64,000 nucleotides of DNA, taken from assembly GCF_965237655.1 (NCBI RefSeq), contig NZ_CBDEGB010000002.1, forward strand, positions 992,001 to 1,056,000. Direction: 5' to 3'. Below are positions 26,406 through 36,132 of this stretch, piece by piece. Within the stretch, counting starts at the first letter, position 1; each line of letters begins with the position of its first letter. The notes under the pieces were generated by a model. That model was not told where the DNA came from. It was given only the letters and a program-made list of their open reading frames with translations, and did not search any database. A program made the translations under genes and the position numbers. Source of the stretch: Poriferisodalis sp965237655 (lineage in GTDB: Bacteria; Actinomycetota; Acidimicrobiia; Acidimicrobiales; Poriferisodalaceae).

Positions 26406-29400
26406 TCAGACGGGGGACATGGTGCCAACGCTCACGGTGGAGCCGCGGTCGGTGGGGCAGACCTCGATGCCGGTGCGGATGCGCTCACGCAGTCCACCCA
26501 CGTGGCTGATGAGGCTAACGGTACGGCCGCCCTCTCGCAGGCGGTCGAATTCGTCCAAGGCGAGTTGCAGTGCCTCGCTGTCGAGAGTGCCGAATCCCTC
26601 GTCGACGAACAGTGCGTCGAGACGCACACCGCCAGCATGGGAGGTAACCACGTCGGCGACGCCGAGGGCCAGCGACAGCGACGCCTGAAAGGTCTCACCG
26701 CCGGAAAGAGTGGAGACCTCGCGCTCACGTCCGGTGTAAACGTCGTGTACCCGCAGGCCCAGGCCGGCTTTGCCGCCACCCCATTCGCGGTCGCGATGGA
26801 CGCTGAGCCGGTAACGCCCACCGGTCATAGAGCCGAGCCGTCGGTTGGCGAAGGTGCAGATCTCCTCCAGGTACGCCGAGAGCACCCAGCGCTGCAATGA
26901 GACTCTCGGCGGCATTCGACCGTTGCACCGGCCGGCCACCGTCGACCACAGCTCCGCCTCGGCGAGGGCGGTGGCGTAAGTCTTGCTGCGGCCTCGGTAG
27001 TCAGCCGCCCAGCCGCTGATGGCGATGTGGGCATCGGCGGTGATCGTCCGACGGTCATTGGCGGCTCTCGCAGCTGCGTCGGCATCGGCGAGCGCGTCAG
27101 CCGACGCGTCCGTGTCAGCTCGTTCTTCGGGCACGCCCTGCAGTGCATCGGCTTCGAGGTCACGGTGGACGTTCCGACTCGCCGTGTCGTACGTGGTGAC
27201 ACGCTGTCGTATCTCGCCGCGCTCTTCAAGGCTGCACAGTGCGGCGCGTGCCCCGTCAGGCGTGGCAAAGGGTGACGGAGCGAGTTGCGCGTCGAGAGCG
27301 GCGGCCGTCGCCCGGAGCGTGGTCTCGGCCGCCGTCAGGCCGCGCTCGGCCGCGGACAACGCTTCGACGGCCTCTTCGATGAGTGTGATCGCTTCAATGG
27401 CTGCAACGGGATCGATGTCGCCGATCTGATCGGCGATGCCCGTCCGCAGGGTCGACGCTTCGTTCTCGGCTGCCTTGGCACGCTCCGAGGCCGCAGTGGC
27501 GTCGAGAGCGGCTTGCTTGGCCGCCTCCGCCGCAGTTGTGGCGTTGTCGCGGTGCGCTGTCACGGTCTTGCCGAGTCCTTCGACCTGCCCCGCCAGTTCC
27601 GTGGCGGTTTGCAGCAGTGCGCTGGCCTTTTGGGCCAGCGCAGCGGCGCCCTCGGGATCATCGGCTGTGTCGCCGGCACGCCCCCGCAACACGGCGGATT
27701 TCTCGGCAAGTAGCTTGAATGTCTTCCGCGCTCGAGTTTCGGCCCGCTCGGCTCCGGCGGCGACGGTCTCCGCGGTCTCGACATTCTCGATGGCGACGGC
27801 ATCGCCAGCGGGCTCGGCCGGATAAGGGTGATCGGTCGATCCACAGACAGGGCACGGCTCGGTGTCCTGGAGTGTTCCCGCCAGCACAGCAGCAATGCCC
27901 TCCAGGTACCGCTGTCGCAGGTCCAGCGCTTCGCGGCGTCAGTCCAGCGTCGCTCGCTCGGCCACGGTGGCCGCTCTTTCTGCCGCAGTCAGGCGAGATC
28001 CCCTCGAGACCAGTTCGATCGCCGCATCGGCTCGCTGGGATGCCAGTTCGGCCGCTGCTCGCAGAGCGGCCACCTGGTCGGCGGCCGTCCGTGCCCCGAT
28101 CAGTTTGTTCTCGGCCACTTGGCGCTCTTGTTCGTGCGTCGCGGCGACCGCAGTTTGCTGCTGCTTGACCAGTCGAAGGCGAGCCTCGGCGCCCCGCTCG
28201 GAGGCGGCAGTGGATTCTCGTGCCTCGGCCGTGGCAGCGTGTGTGGCGAGGTCGTCGAGCTTGCTGCGATGAATGGCGAGTGCGGTACCGATGGCGTCTA
28301 GGTCCTGAGCTGTCGGCGTCGCGTCGGCAGAGGGCACGGCGAGGCCCTCGGGCAGGCTCGGTGCCTCGTTGCAATGATCCACGACGGCAGCGATCTGTTC
28401 GTTCATCCGGGTGGTGCACCGTGCGAGTTCGACCTGGTGGCGCTGTTCGGTGTCCAATAGGGGGCGTAGATGCTCGGCTGAGTCGGCGAAGTGGAGGGTG
28501 TCACGGTGGGCATCTACGGCCGGCCGCTCGTCGGCGAGTTCGTCCCGGCGCTTGCGGAGTCCGGCGCGCCGGTCCCAGTTCTCGGCGATCCGCTTAATGG
28601 CGATGTGAGTGGAAAGGGCCGTTGCTAGCGCCGCGTCGGCGGACCCGGCAGCGGTGTCGGCGTTGTTCATCAGCGAGTTTGCGTTGCGAACGACTTCGTC
28701 GAGGGCGGCCTGATCGGCTGGCCAGGCGTCGTTGGTGTCGGCTTCGTCGTCCAAGCGATCAGCGGGCAGGGGTTGTTCGGCGTCGTCGGTCACGGACCGC
28801 CACCGTTCGGCGGCCCGTCGACGCAGGTTCGCAAGTTCACGTTCGTGCTCGGCCGCCGCTTCCCGGCGGCTCTTGGCAGCATTGTCGAGCCACTCCGATG
28901 CTGCCCCGAAGACGGCCGTGTCGAAGAGCGTGCGCAGCAGTTTCTCGCGGTCCTCGGAGTTAGATCGGAGGACCCGCTCGAAGCGACCTTGTGGGAGCAG
29001 GATCACCTGCTGGAACTGTTGGGCGGTCAGTCCGAGCAATCCGGCAATCTCATCATTGACCTCGCGGATCTTCGCTGCCACGGCTCGCCATTCGTCGCCT
29101 TCGCGCCGTTCGAGCGTTGCCTCTGCCGCACGGCGAGTCGTGCCCTCGCCTCGCACCTTGGCCGATTCGTGCTCCGGGCTTCGCCGGACCCGCCACCGAT
29201 GCCCTTGCGACGTGAATTCCAACTCTGCCCACGGGTTCACGTCGAGCGGGGCGTGGTCGGAGCGGAGAGTGTGTTTGGCTCGCCCGCCTGGCACGTCACC
29301 GTAGAGAGCGAAGCAGAGCGCGTCGAGCAGGAAGGTCTTGCCTGCTCCGGTGGGGCCGTGGATGAGGAAGAGTCCCTCCTCGACGAGCGGGTCGAAGTCG

Positions 29401-29459
29401 ATCTCTACTTCGTCGGCGTACGGGCCGAGGGCGCAGAAGGCGAGGCGGTGCGGCTTCAC
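26406..29459 (-). pseudogene. sbcC: sbcC exonuclease subunit, interrupted by an in-frame TGA
   Basis: Read from GTG at 29459 this is an SMC-like ATPase: P-loop HGPTGAGKT near residue 35, the FQQVILLPQGRFERVL segment, long coiled coils, the central CPVCGS zinc hook, and a C-terminal LSGGETFQASLSLALG with FVDEGFGTLD. A TGA at 27939-27941 stops translation after residue 506, just before the hook. The second half (26406-27887, GTG at 27887) stays in the same frame, so one base change, most likely CGA or TGG to TGA, explains it. SbcC partners SbcD, which is also broken, so the complex appears lost. Confidence 0.85.
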
Positions 29460-29881
29460 CGGTCATCCTCCGTGCCGGTGGCTGCGAGCGCCTCCCTGAG
29501 CACGGCTTGGTGCGGTTCGGAGGCGTCGGCCCCGTGCAGCTCGGACCAGAATCGCAGAGTGAGGTCGAGCGGCCCCATGCCGCTGCGCACTGCCGATGCG
29601 ACGTCACCGCTGTCAGCCGCCACGTGTCCGTCGGGCTGGTGATCGAGCACAACAGCGTGGGGAAAGCGCTGCTGCAGTCGGGGCATGGCCTGCAGCGGGA
29701 GGTCCAAGTCGGTGAGTTGGATACGGACACGCGCCCGCTCGGCGTCGGCGAATTCGGGATTGACGAGCAGATCGTCGAACGCGCCTCGCAGGGTGCGCAA
29801 TGGGCGACCGACCTCCAGCGGCACGACCTCGGTGCGACAGCGCCCTCGGGTGTCCATCTCGACGATGCGGACGGATTTTGA
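29456..29881 (-). pseudogene. sbcD: sbcD, C-terminal fragment
   Basis: The fragment begins SKSVRIVEMDTRG and continues LEVGRPLRTLRGAFDDLL, the C-terminal capping region of SbcD nuclease. It ends overlapping the sbcC GTG as GTGA, the normal sbcDC coupling. The missing N-terminal part is at 34997-35761 on the same strand, separated by about 5.1 kb of insertion sequences. An internal ATG at 29857 exists but the fragment lacks all nuclease motifs. Confidence 0.85.
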
Positions 29882-29917
29882 CGTGTGTCTGACTTAATGT
29901 CGCTTTTTTGGGTGGGT

Positions 29918-30994
29918 TTAGCCAGCATGGTCGGGTTCTTGTGATTGTCGGTTGTGATGGTATGCGATGCGTTGTTCGCGTGCGCGGTCGAGGCCGTGGC
30001 GTCGGGCTGCGCGCACCGTGTCGGCGTGGCCGTTGTGTTCCTGGTCGGGGGTGAGGTAGCCGATGCCGGCGTGAAGGCGGACGGTGTTGTAGTGGTTGCG
30101 CTGGTGTTCGAGCTCGGCGCGCAGCACGTCGATGTCGCTGATCAGCTCCAGGTGGGGCTGCTCGATTTTGAGGTGCCCGAACTGGCTCTGGGTCCAGGCT
30201 TGGTCGGTGGGTGTGCCGGGCCGGCGGTAGTGGGTGGCGAGCCAGCACAGGGCCATGAACTCCCGTGTCGATCCCGAGGCCGTCTGGGGGCCGTTGTCGC
30301 ACAGCACGAGCAGCACCGGGATGTCGTCGCTGTCGGGGTCCCATCTCAGTGCGTCGGGGTTGCGCTCGTCGATGACGTCTTCGATGCCCTCCCAGCGCAG
30401 GGCCCGGCCGAACACGGCCTGGACCTCGATGCTGGTCTCGTCCCGGGAGGTGATGTCGGCGATCGGTTTGCGCGAGATCACGTCGCAGATCACTGTCGTG
30501 GCTGCCTGGGCGCGCGGCCAGTGGGTCGTGTCGCAGGTCCAGATCCGGTTCGGGGCCGACTCGGCCCACGCCGGCCACGGCCGCCGGGCAACGCGCGGGC
30601 TGCGCTTGGGGCCGCGAAAGCGCAGGTCACGGCGTTCCAGCACACGCCGCACCGTGGACGGGTCGGCCCAGAAGCGGCCCAGCCACGACCCGCGGTGGGC
30701 GAGCTTGCGATGCGACCGGTCGATGTCGGCCCATTCGTCGAACACCGCCACGATCTCGTCTTCCTCGTGCGGGGTCAGCCCATGGGACGGGTTCCCGCCC
30801 GGCGCTGAGCCGTCGAGGCCCGAGCCGTCGGCGACACGGCGCCGCCACCGCTGGACGCGACGCACCGACAGCTCCAAGCCCCCGCATGCAGCACCGGTGC
30901 TCCATCCCGCGGCCTCAGCGCGCCCGACCAGGCCCAGCAGTGCTGCCTTGTCGGCCGCGTCCACCCTGGCAGGGACCCGGCCGCTCAGCCCCAA
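29918..30994 (-). CDS. Transposase orfB of element A, catalytic Glu replaced
   Basis: A 358-aa DDE transposase with an N-terminal winged-helix region and a catalytic core. The first two Asp are visible in WTCDTTHW and CDNGPQ. The third position, exactly 36 residues after the second Asp, is Gln in AWTQSQFGHLK, whereas the homologous element B has Glu in AWIESLWGHVK. It is therefore probably inactive. It overlaps orfA by about 10 bp. Confidence 0.8.
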   Translation of the reverse strand: MGLSGRVPARVDAADKAALLGLVGRAEAAGWSTGAACGGLELSVRRVQRWRRRVADGSGLDGSAPGGNPSHGLTPHEEDEIVAVFDEWADIDRSHRKLAHRGSWLGRFWADPSTVRRVLERRDLRFRGPKRSPRVARRPWPAWAESAPNRIWTCDTTHWPRAQAATTVICDVISRKPIADITSRDETSIEVQAVFGRALRWEGIEDVIDERNPDALRWDPDSDDIPVLLVLCDNGPQTASGSTREFMALCWLATHYRRPGTPTDQAWTQSQFGHLKIEQPHLELISDIDVLRAELEHQRNHYNTVRLHAGIGYLTPDQEHNGHADTVRAARRHGLDRAREQRIAYHHNRQSQEPDHAG

Positions 30995-31275
30995 TGCCCT
31001 TTTCCCTCCAACAGCGTCAGCCTCACCGCCATCTCCGCCAACGCCGCACGAAGACGCTCCGCCTCGGCCCGAGCCTGTTCCAGCTCCACATCGCGCACCG
31101 AGTCCCGACGCCCAGGACGCGACGCCGCCAACGCATCGAGCGCGCCCTGCCGGGCGACCTCGCGCAGCTTCGCGATCGTCGAGCGATCCACCCCGGCACT
31201 CCCGGCCGCCTCCGCGACCGTGATCTCCCCGCGCACGAGCTGCATCCAGATCTCGTACTTCTCCTGCGGCGCCAA
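30985..31275 (-). pseudogene. orfA of element A, 5'-truncated
   Basis: A helix-turn-helix DNA-binding protein followed by a Leu/Arg-rich coiled segment ending KGHWG. It aligns with orfA of element B (31383-31712). Reading upstream, the frame continues as KRFLAPQEKYEIW, matching element B, but is cut at 31296, so the natural start is gone. The only remaining start is a TTG at 31275. Confidence 0.7.
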
Positions 31276-31382
31276 AAACCGCTTCCTCTTCTGTGTTGCG
31301 TCTGATTTAGCGCGACAGGTTCTGAGTTTTTTCAGGCAGCGTCGGGCAGGGTTGGCGGTCTCAGAGGAGGAGGCTGCGGCCG

Positions 31383-31712
31383 ATGAGTTCGCAGGACCGA
31401 ATAGCGAAGCGGGTGCTGACAGCGGAGCAGAAGTACGACTTGTGGCTGCGGATGCTGACCGGGCAGATCACCCAGGCCGACGCGGCGGCGGAGGCGGGGG
31501 TGGATCGTTCGGTGATCTCTCGGCTGCGTGCGGTGGCTCGCGACGGGGCGATCGCCGCTTTGCAGGCGTCCAGGCCGGGGCGGCCGCGCCGGTCCCGTGC
31601 AGAGGCGACCGAGGCGGCGGCGTTGCGCGCCGAGGTCGAGCGGCTCCAGTCCACGGTGGTCGAGCAGGCGGTCGAGCTGGCGGTCCTGCGGGGAAAATCG
31701 CATTGGGGATGA
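31383..31712 (+). CDS. Transposase orfA of element B
   Basis: A 109-aa protein with a helix-turn-helix (QADAAAEAGVDRSVISRLR) and a C-terminal coiled segment ending GKSHWG. It is the DNA-binding OrfA of an IS3-like element. Its stop overlaps the orfB ATG as ATGA. Confidence 0.85.
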   Translation: MSSQDRIAKRVLTAEQKYDLWLRMLTGQITQADAAAEAGVDRSVISRLRAVARDGAIAALQASRPGRPRRSRAEATEAAALRAEVERLQSTVVEQAVELAVLRGKSHWG

Positions 31713-32770
31713 GCGGCCCGATCCCCGCCCGCGTCGACGGGGCCGCCAAGGCAGCGCTGCTCGGCTTGATCGGCGACGCAGCGGCTGCGGGCTGGAGTGC
31801 GGCCCGGGCCTGCGCGGTCCTCGAAGTGGACCGGGGCAGGGTGTGGCGCTGGCGGCAGCGCCGAGCCGTCGGCGGTCTTGAGGACCTCGCCCCGGGCGGG
31901 AACCCGATCCATGGGCTCCTCGAGTGGGAACAAGCCGAGATCGTGACGCTGTTCGACGACTGGGGCGACATCGACCGCTCGCACCGCAAGCTCGCTCATC
32001 GCGGCTCCTACGAGCAGCGAGTGTGGGTGTCGCCCTCGACAGTGGATCGGGTGCTGAGCCGTCACGGCCTTGCCCTGCAAGGCGATCCGCGGCCAGCGCG
32101 CAGCGCGAAGACGCCGTGGCCGGCCTGGTGCGAATGGCACCCGAACCAGCTGTGGTGCTGGGACGGCACCCAGTTCCCGGCCTGCCGCCCAGCCAAGCAC
32201 GCGTACGCGATCGTCGACCTCGTCAGCCGCAAATGGATCTGCACCCACCTCACCGCCAACCCCGACTCGGTCGCCGCTCGGGTCCTGTTCATGCGCGGCC
32301 TCGACAACGAGGGGCTGCTCACCGACGAGCTGCGGGCACGCCTCGACGACCCCGACGCCGAACCCCCCGACGACAGAGCCGAGATCCCGCTGCTGCTGGC
32401 GATCTCGGACAACGGCACCGAGATGCGCGCCAACGACACCCGCCGGTTCATGGCCCTGTGCTCGATCGCCCAGCACTTCGGCCGCCCCTCCACACCGACC
32501 GACCAAGCCTGGATCGAGTCGCTGTGGGGCCACGTCAAACACGAGCACCCCCACCTCACCGCGATCACCGACCCCGCCCTGCTCGCCGCCGAGCTCGAAC
32601 GGGCCCGAGCCCGCCACAACAGCGTCCGGCTGCACGAAGCCATCGGCTACGTGACCCCAAACGACGAACACGAAAGCCGCGGTGACGCCATCCGAACCGC
32701 CCGCCAACAAGGGATGCGCAACGCCGACCGGCAACGCCGAGCCTGGCACCGAAACCGACCACTACCATGA
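31709..32770 (+). CDS. Transposase orfB of element B (DDE)
   Basis: A 353-aa transposase with an intact catalytic triad: Asp in CWDGTQF, Asp in SDNGTEM, and Glu in AWIESLWGHVK, with 35 residues between the second Asp and the Glu (DD35E). It is translationally coupled to orfA. The element looks potentially active. Confidence 0.88.
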   Translation: MSGPIPARVDGAAKAALLGLIGDAAAAGWSAARACAVLEVDRGRVWRWRQRRAVGGLEDLAPGGNPIHGLLEWEQAEIVTLFDDWGDIDRSHRKLAHRGSYEQRVWVSPSTVDRVLSRHGLALQGDPRPARSAKTPWPAWCEWHPNQLWCWDGTQFPACRPAKHAYAIVDLVSRKWICTHLTANPDSVAARVLFMRGLDNEGLLTDELRARLDDPDAEPPDDRAEIPLLLAISDNGTEMRANDTRRFMALCSIAQHFGRPSTPTDQAWIESLWGHVKHEHPHLTAITDPALLAAELERARARHNSVRLHEAIGYVTPNDEHESRGDAIRTARQQGMRNADRQRRAWHRNRPLP

Positions 32771-32844
32771 CCAACCAACCACCACCGCCCACCCGCCGAT
32801 GCGGCCTGAAAAAACCGGCGATCTGTCGCGAAGAGTCAGACACA

Positions 32845-35000
32845 CCTCACTTCTTGGCAGGCTGATAGCTCAACGGGCCTCCTCAAGGCTCGATCGAGAA
32901 CCCTCCCATGCTGGCTGAAAACAACCCCAAACAACGACACGAAATCAGCCTCAACACACAGGCGGATCGGTTGCAGCGTTTCGCTCGCGGTCATGGGTGG
33001 GCGATCGATGAGGTGGTGCTGGAGACCGCTTCTGGCTTGAACGGGAAGCGCCGCAAGTTGTTGCGGGTGTTGGGGCAGGGAGGCCGTTTGCGGTTGGTGG
33101 TGGAGCATCGTGATCGGTTGGCCCGGTTCGGGTTCGAGATGGTCGAGGCGTGTGTCCGTGGTTCTGGCGGTGAGGTGGTGGTGATCGAACCGGACGAGAT
33201 CGAGGATGACCTGGTTCGTGATGTGACTGAGGTGCTGACGTCTATGTGCGCTCGGTTGTATGGGAAGCGTTCGGCTGCGAGACGTGCGCAGCGTGCGTTG
33301 GAGGCAGCAGCTGGGTGACTCGGTATGCGTTGAGCGATCCGTTCGTGGCTGCGGGCCCGTCAGCGGTGTCGATTCGCACGTCGTTGCGGGTGTCTGCTGA
33401 TGAGGACGCGGTGCTGCGGTCGGTCGGTGAGCGGCTCGGTTCGATGGTGGGGGCCGCTTTGGCTCACAGGTTGCGTCTCGGGCCGGGGCATAAGCATCTG
33501 TGGCGCGCTGACATCAAGCGGGAGCTCACGAAGTCTGTCACTGCGCGGCAAGCCGGGGCGATCACTCGTCGGGCTGCTGACCTGTACGAGCGTGGCGTGC
33601 TGAACGACGAACAGCTGCTGGACCGAGATCTTCGCGAGGTGTCAGAGATCGATGCCCGTGCAGCGCTGCCGACGCTGGACACGCTCGGCGGCGGTTCGCG
33701 GAAGGGCACGGCACGGCGGGGCCGCAAGCGAGTCGGGTATGTGTCGCGCGATGAACGGTTCCAGAAGCAGCGTCGTGCGCAGAAGCTCCGCGGCCGTGCA
33801 GCACGAACACGGCAACGGCTGAGCGAGGGGCGTCCGCGGGTTGTGATCGGCGGCAAGAAACTGCTCCGCAAACGGCACAACTTGCAAGCAGCGGGGCTGA
33901 GCTTGGAAGAATGGGAACAGGAATGGCGAGCGCGCCGCTTGTTCCTGGCCGCTGACGGGGAGACAGGCAAAAGACACGGCAACGAGACGATCCGTGTCAT
34001 CCCTGCCGGCAACGGCGAATGCGAGCTGCTGTTGCGGCTCCCGAAGGACATGGAGCACCTGTCGAACACTCCATCAGGTCCGTATCTGAAGATCAGCTCG
34101 CCGCTGCGTTGGAATCATCGTGCTGGGCAGTGGCGCAACCGTGCGATAGCAGGAGAGGCGCTCACCTACCAGATCACCTACGACACGTCCAAGCAGCGCT
34201 GGTACATCACCAGCTCGTGGGTGTTGCGCCCCTCCGGGGAAGATGACCCGCCGACCGTCGAGAAAATCACCCGCTCAGGCAACTGCATGGCGATCGACCT
34301 CAACGCAGGGAACGTCGCCGCACGCGTGCTGGACCGTTCAGGCAACCCGATCGGCGCCCCGCTCACAGTCGACATTCCTCAGCACGGCAGCAGCGCGCAA
34401 CGCCTCGGTCGGGTACGCGAAGCCGTCGACAGTCTGCACACATGGGGATCACAGCACGGGGCGACGTTCTCAGCGGTCGAGAAGCTCGACTTCTCCGATA
34501 TACGAACACTGGGAAGGCAACGAGGACGTCGAGGCAGACCCGGCCGCACAGCCAGGCGAAAGACCGCCGGCATCCCCACACGACAATTCATGGCAGCGAT
34601 GACATCCAGCGCCGACAAGCACAGCATGGCCATGGTCGCTGTCGACCCGGCCTACACCAGCCGATGGGGCAGCCGCTACTGGCACCAGCCCCTCAACCAG
34701 TCCCGCACGCAAAAAGGCAACCGGCACGAAGCTGCTGCTGTTGTGATCGGGAGAAGAAGCCAAGGACACCACGCGAAGCGCAGAAACGGCAATCCACGAA
34801 ACGAGCCGAAGGATCGTCCAGTGGGAACTACCGCGGAGCCGAGCACGACTGCCCACGGCATGGCTGACCAAGCGAGCAACGCTGCGCGACGAGCGCCACC
34901 CAATATGGATGGCGTGCGGACTCCGCAGCGGACAGTCGCCCAAACAGCACAGGCGGACCTAAACCGTTCAGGACGCCGAGACGGAACAACCTTCCATCAA
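32845..35000 (+). mobile_element. IS607-like element remnant (tnpA-tnpB)
   Basis: The remnant holds a 5'-truncated serine transposase gene and a full tnpB. The left end is replaced by element B. The right end meets sbcD at about 34998-35003, at the tnpB stop codon. The interval 32845-32907 carries no recognisable gene. Confidence 0.7.
32908..33318 (+). pseudogene. IS607 serine transposase TnpA, N-terminus lost
   Basis: The frame carries the C-terminal part of an IS607-type serine recombinase: ASGLNGKRRKLL, VVEHRDRLARFG, and DDLVRDVTEVLTSMCARLYG. The MerR-like helix-turn-helix and the YARVSS motif with the nucleophilic serine are absent. The homology starts at about SLNTQADRL, near the junction with element B. 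The enzyme cannot be catalytic. Confidence 0.8.
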
Positions 35001-35006
35001 AATTGA
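33315..35006 (+). CDS. TnpB-type RNA-guided nuclease of IS607-like element
   Basis: A 563-aa TnpB with the RuvC-like triad visible: Asp328 in MAIDLNAG, Glu389 in AVEKLDF, and Asp444 in VDPAYTSRWG. No CxxC zinc ribbon lies between Glu389 and Asp444, as in the long actinobacterial IS607 TnpB group. The C-terminal tail of about 100 residues is basic and disordered. GTG at 33315 overlaps the tnpA stop as GTGA. TnpB proteins studied elsewhere cut DNA guided by an RNA from the element's right end; here that end abuts sbcD. Confidence 0.82.
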   Translation: MTRYALSDPFVAAGPSAVSIRTSLRVSADEDAVLRSVGERLGSMVGAALAHRLRLGPGHKHLWRADIKRELTKSVTARQAGAITRRAADLYERGVLNDEQLLDRDLREVSEIDARAALPTLDTLGGGSRKGTARRGRKRVGYVSRDERFQKQRRAQKLRGRAARTRQRLSEGRPRVVIGGKKLLRKRHNLQAAGLSLEEWEQEWRARRLFLAADGETGKRHGNETIRVIPAGNGECELLLRLPKDMEHLSNTPSGPYLKISSPLRWNHRAGQWRNRAIAGEALTYQITYDTSKQRWYITSSWVLRPSGEDDPPTVEKITRSGNCMAIDLNAGNVAARVLDRSGNPIGAPLTVDIPQHGSSAQRLGRVREAVDSLHTWGSQHGATFSAVEKLDFSDIRTLGRQRGRRGRPGRTARRKTAGIPTRQFMAAMTSSADKHSMAMVAVDPAYTSRWGSRYWHQPLNQSRTQKGNRHEAAAVVIGRRSQGHHAKRRNGNPRNEPKDRPVGTTAEPSTTAHGMADQASNAARRAPPNMDGVRTPQRTVAQTAQADLNRSGRRDGTTFHQN

Positions 35007-35761
35007 ACGGTGCCCGAGTAGGCCACACGGCCGTTGTCGAAGGCCTGGTCGCGATAGAGATGGCCCAAGGCGACGTAGTTGAATCCGTCGAAGGCGGACA
35101 TGTCGACGAGATCGATGTCGCCGACGGTGAGTTCGCGCTCGGAATCGGACGTGGTACCACCGGCTACGAAGGTGTGCGCCACGACGACCGTGCGAACCGG
35201 GCCGAGAGAGGCCGCGTAGCGCCGGATCGGAGTGGTTGCGTGGTCGGTGACGTCGCGGTGGCGGAACCGGCGTGGGGCGACGGCTGCTTCAGCGCCATCA
35301 GTGTCGTCCAGACGACGGAGCACCGGCCCGGCGACTGAGGGTTCAAGGTACGGCACCGGGAAGACAGCCACGGTCGGCCCGCTGTCGTCGGGGTCCAACC
35401 GGAGCGGCCGGGTGCACCGGGCGACATCGCCACGGATGGTCACGCCGGCATGCTCGAGGAGTTGGTCGGCCACCGCCACGCGAGCGGCCGAGTCGTGGTT
35501 GCCGGCGATGGCGACGATCTTGGCGCTGGTGTCATGCAGGCGCACCAAGGCCTCGTTGAAGAGGGTGACGGCGTCTGCGGGCGGGATGGCTCGGTCGTAG
35601 AGGTCGCCTGCGATGACGACGAGGTCGACCTCGGCGCTCGACGCAAGCTCGACCAGACGGTCGACGGCCTCCTGCTGCTCGGAAAGCAGCGACTCACCGT
35701 GGAAGTTTCGGCCCAAGTGCCAGTCGGAAGTGTGGAGCAAGCGCGCTGCGGCAGGGTACAC
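34997..35761 (-). pseudogene. sbcD: sbcD, N-terminal fragment
   Basis: The 254-aa fragment holds the calcineurin-like nuclease core of SbcD: HTSDWHLGRNFHG, IAGDLYDRA, AIAGNHDS, VVAHTFVAGG and ALGHLYRD. It stops at YSGTVQF, where the intact protein would continue into the capping domain now found at 29456-29881. A few codons seem lost or replaced at the junction. GTG start at 35761. Confidence 0.85.
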
Positions 35762-35817
35762 AGCGGTTGCGACAACCCCCGGTAGCGCTGCCGGAGAGGA
35801 CCTGTGGATCTCTGCGG

Positions 35818-36132
35818 TTATCTATGGCCCCTGCGGAGATCCGTCGTTCGAACAGGTCTGGTTCTCGTGTCGTCAGAAACTCGCAGGCGTGCAAAGCCCG
35901 GTCCGGTCTGGATATGGTCGACGCGCAGCCCATCGGCCGCCAACGCGGCCTCGACCGCCGGAATGAACCGCTCGGCTTGTGAGGCCGAGGCTGCGAAGAA
36001 GTCAAGATCCGACGTGGCGCGATCGACGATCCCCAGCACGATGAGCGTGCCGCCGCCAGCGAGCGCGACCGATTCGCTGTCCGGCAGTGGACCTACGACG
36101 TGCCAGACGCGGCGCTGCAGGTCAGTAAGCAC
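35818..36132 (-). pseudogene. AbiEii-like nucleotidyltransferase toxin, truncated
   Basis: The 104-aa product shows the start of an AbiEii/DUF6036-type nucleotidyltransferase: LAGGGTLIVLG and ATSDLDFF with the DxD metal ligands. Full members are about 200 residues or more; this one ends soon after the core strand in a basic out-of-family tail, which suggests a frameshift or deletion. GTG at 36132 overlaps the stop of the upstream partner by one base. Confidence 0.6.

Larger units (their letters stand above)
29884..31296 (-). mobile_element. IS3-like element A, truncated
   Basis: The outer end at 29884 starts TGTGTCTGACTTAATGTCGC, matching the ends of the neighbouring element B over the first 9-10 bases. 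The other end is missing: at 31296 the element runs straight into the left end of element B, which removed the terminal repeat and the 5' part of orfA. The element directly adjoins the sbcD C-terminal fragment. Confidence 0.7.
31297..32844 (+). mobile_element. IS3-like element B, complete
   Basis: The left end (31297) TGCGTCTGATTTAGCGCGAC and the right end (32844, read inward) TGTGTCTGACTCTTCGCGAC are imperfect terminal inverted repeats, and both are followed inward by a GTTTTTTCAGGC stretch. The 1548-bp element holds intact orfA and orfB. No target duplication is visible, because its left neighbour is element A and its right neighbour the IS607-like remnant. Confidence 0.85.

Noticed and set aside
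27939..27941. TGA in sbcC as a selenocysteine or programmed recoding site
   Set aside because: The position is a coiled-coil residue, not a catalytic cysteine, I see no selenocysteine-type hairpin after it, and the partner gene is also broken, so a nonsense mutation is simpler.
34964..35010. CCGTTCA / TGAACGG inverted repeat as the end of the IS607-like element
   Set aside because: One arm is part of the sbcD coding sequence, and seven bases with a 33-base gap can occur by chance.
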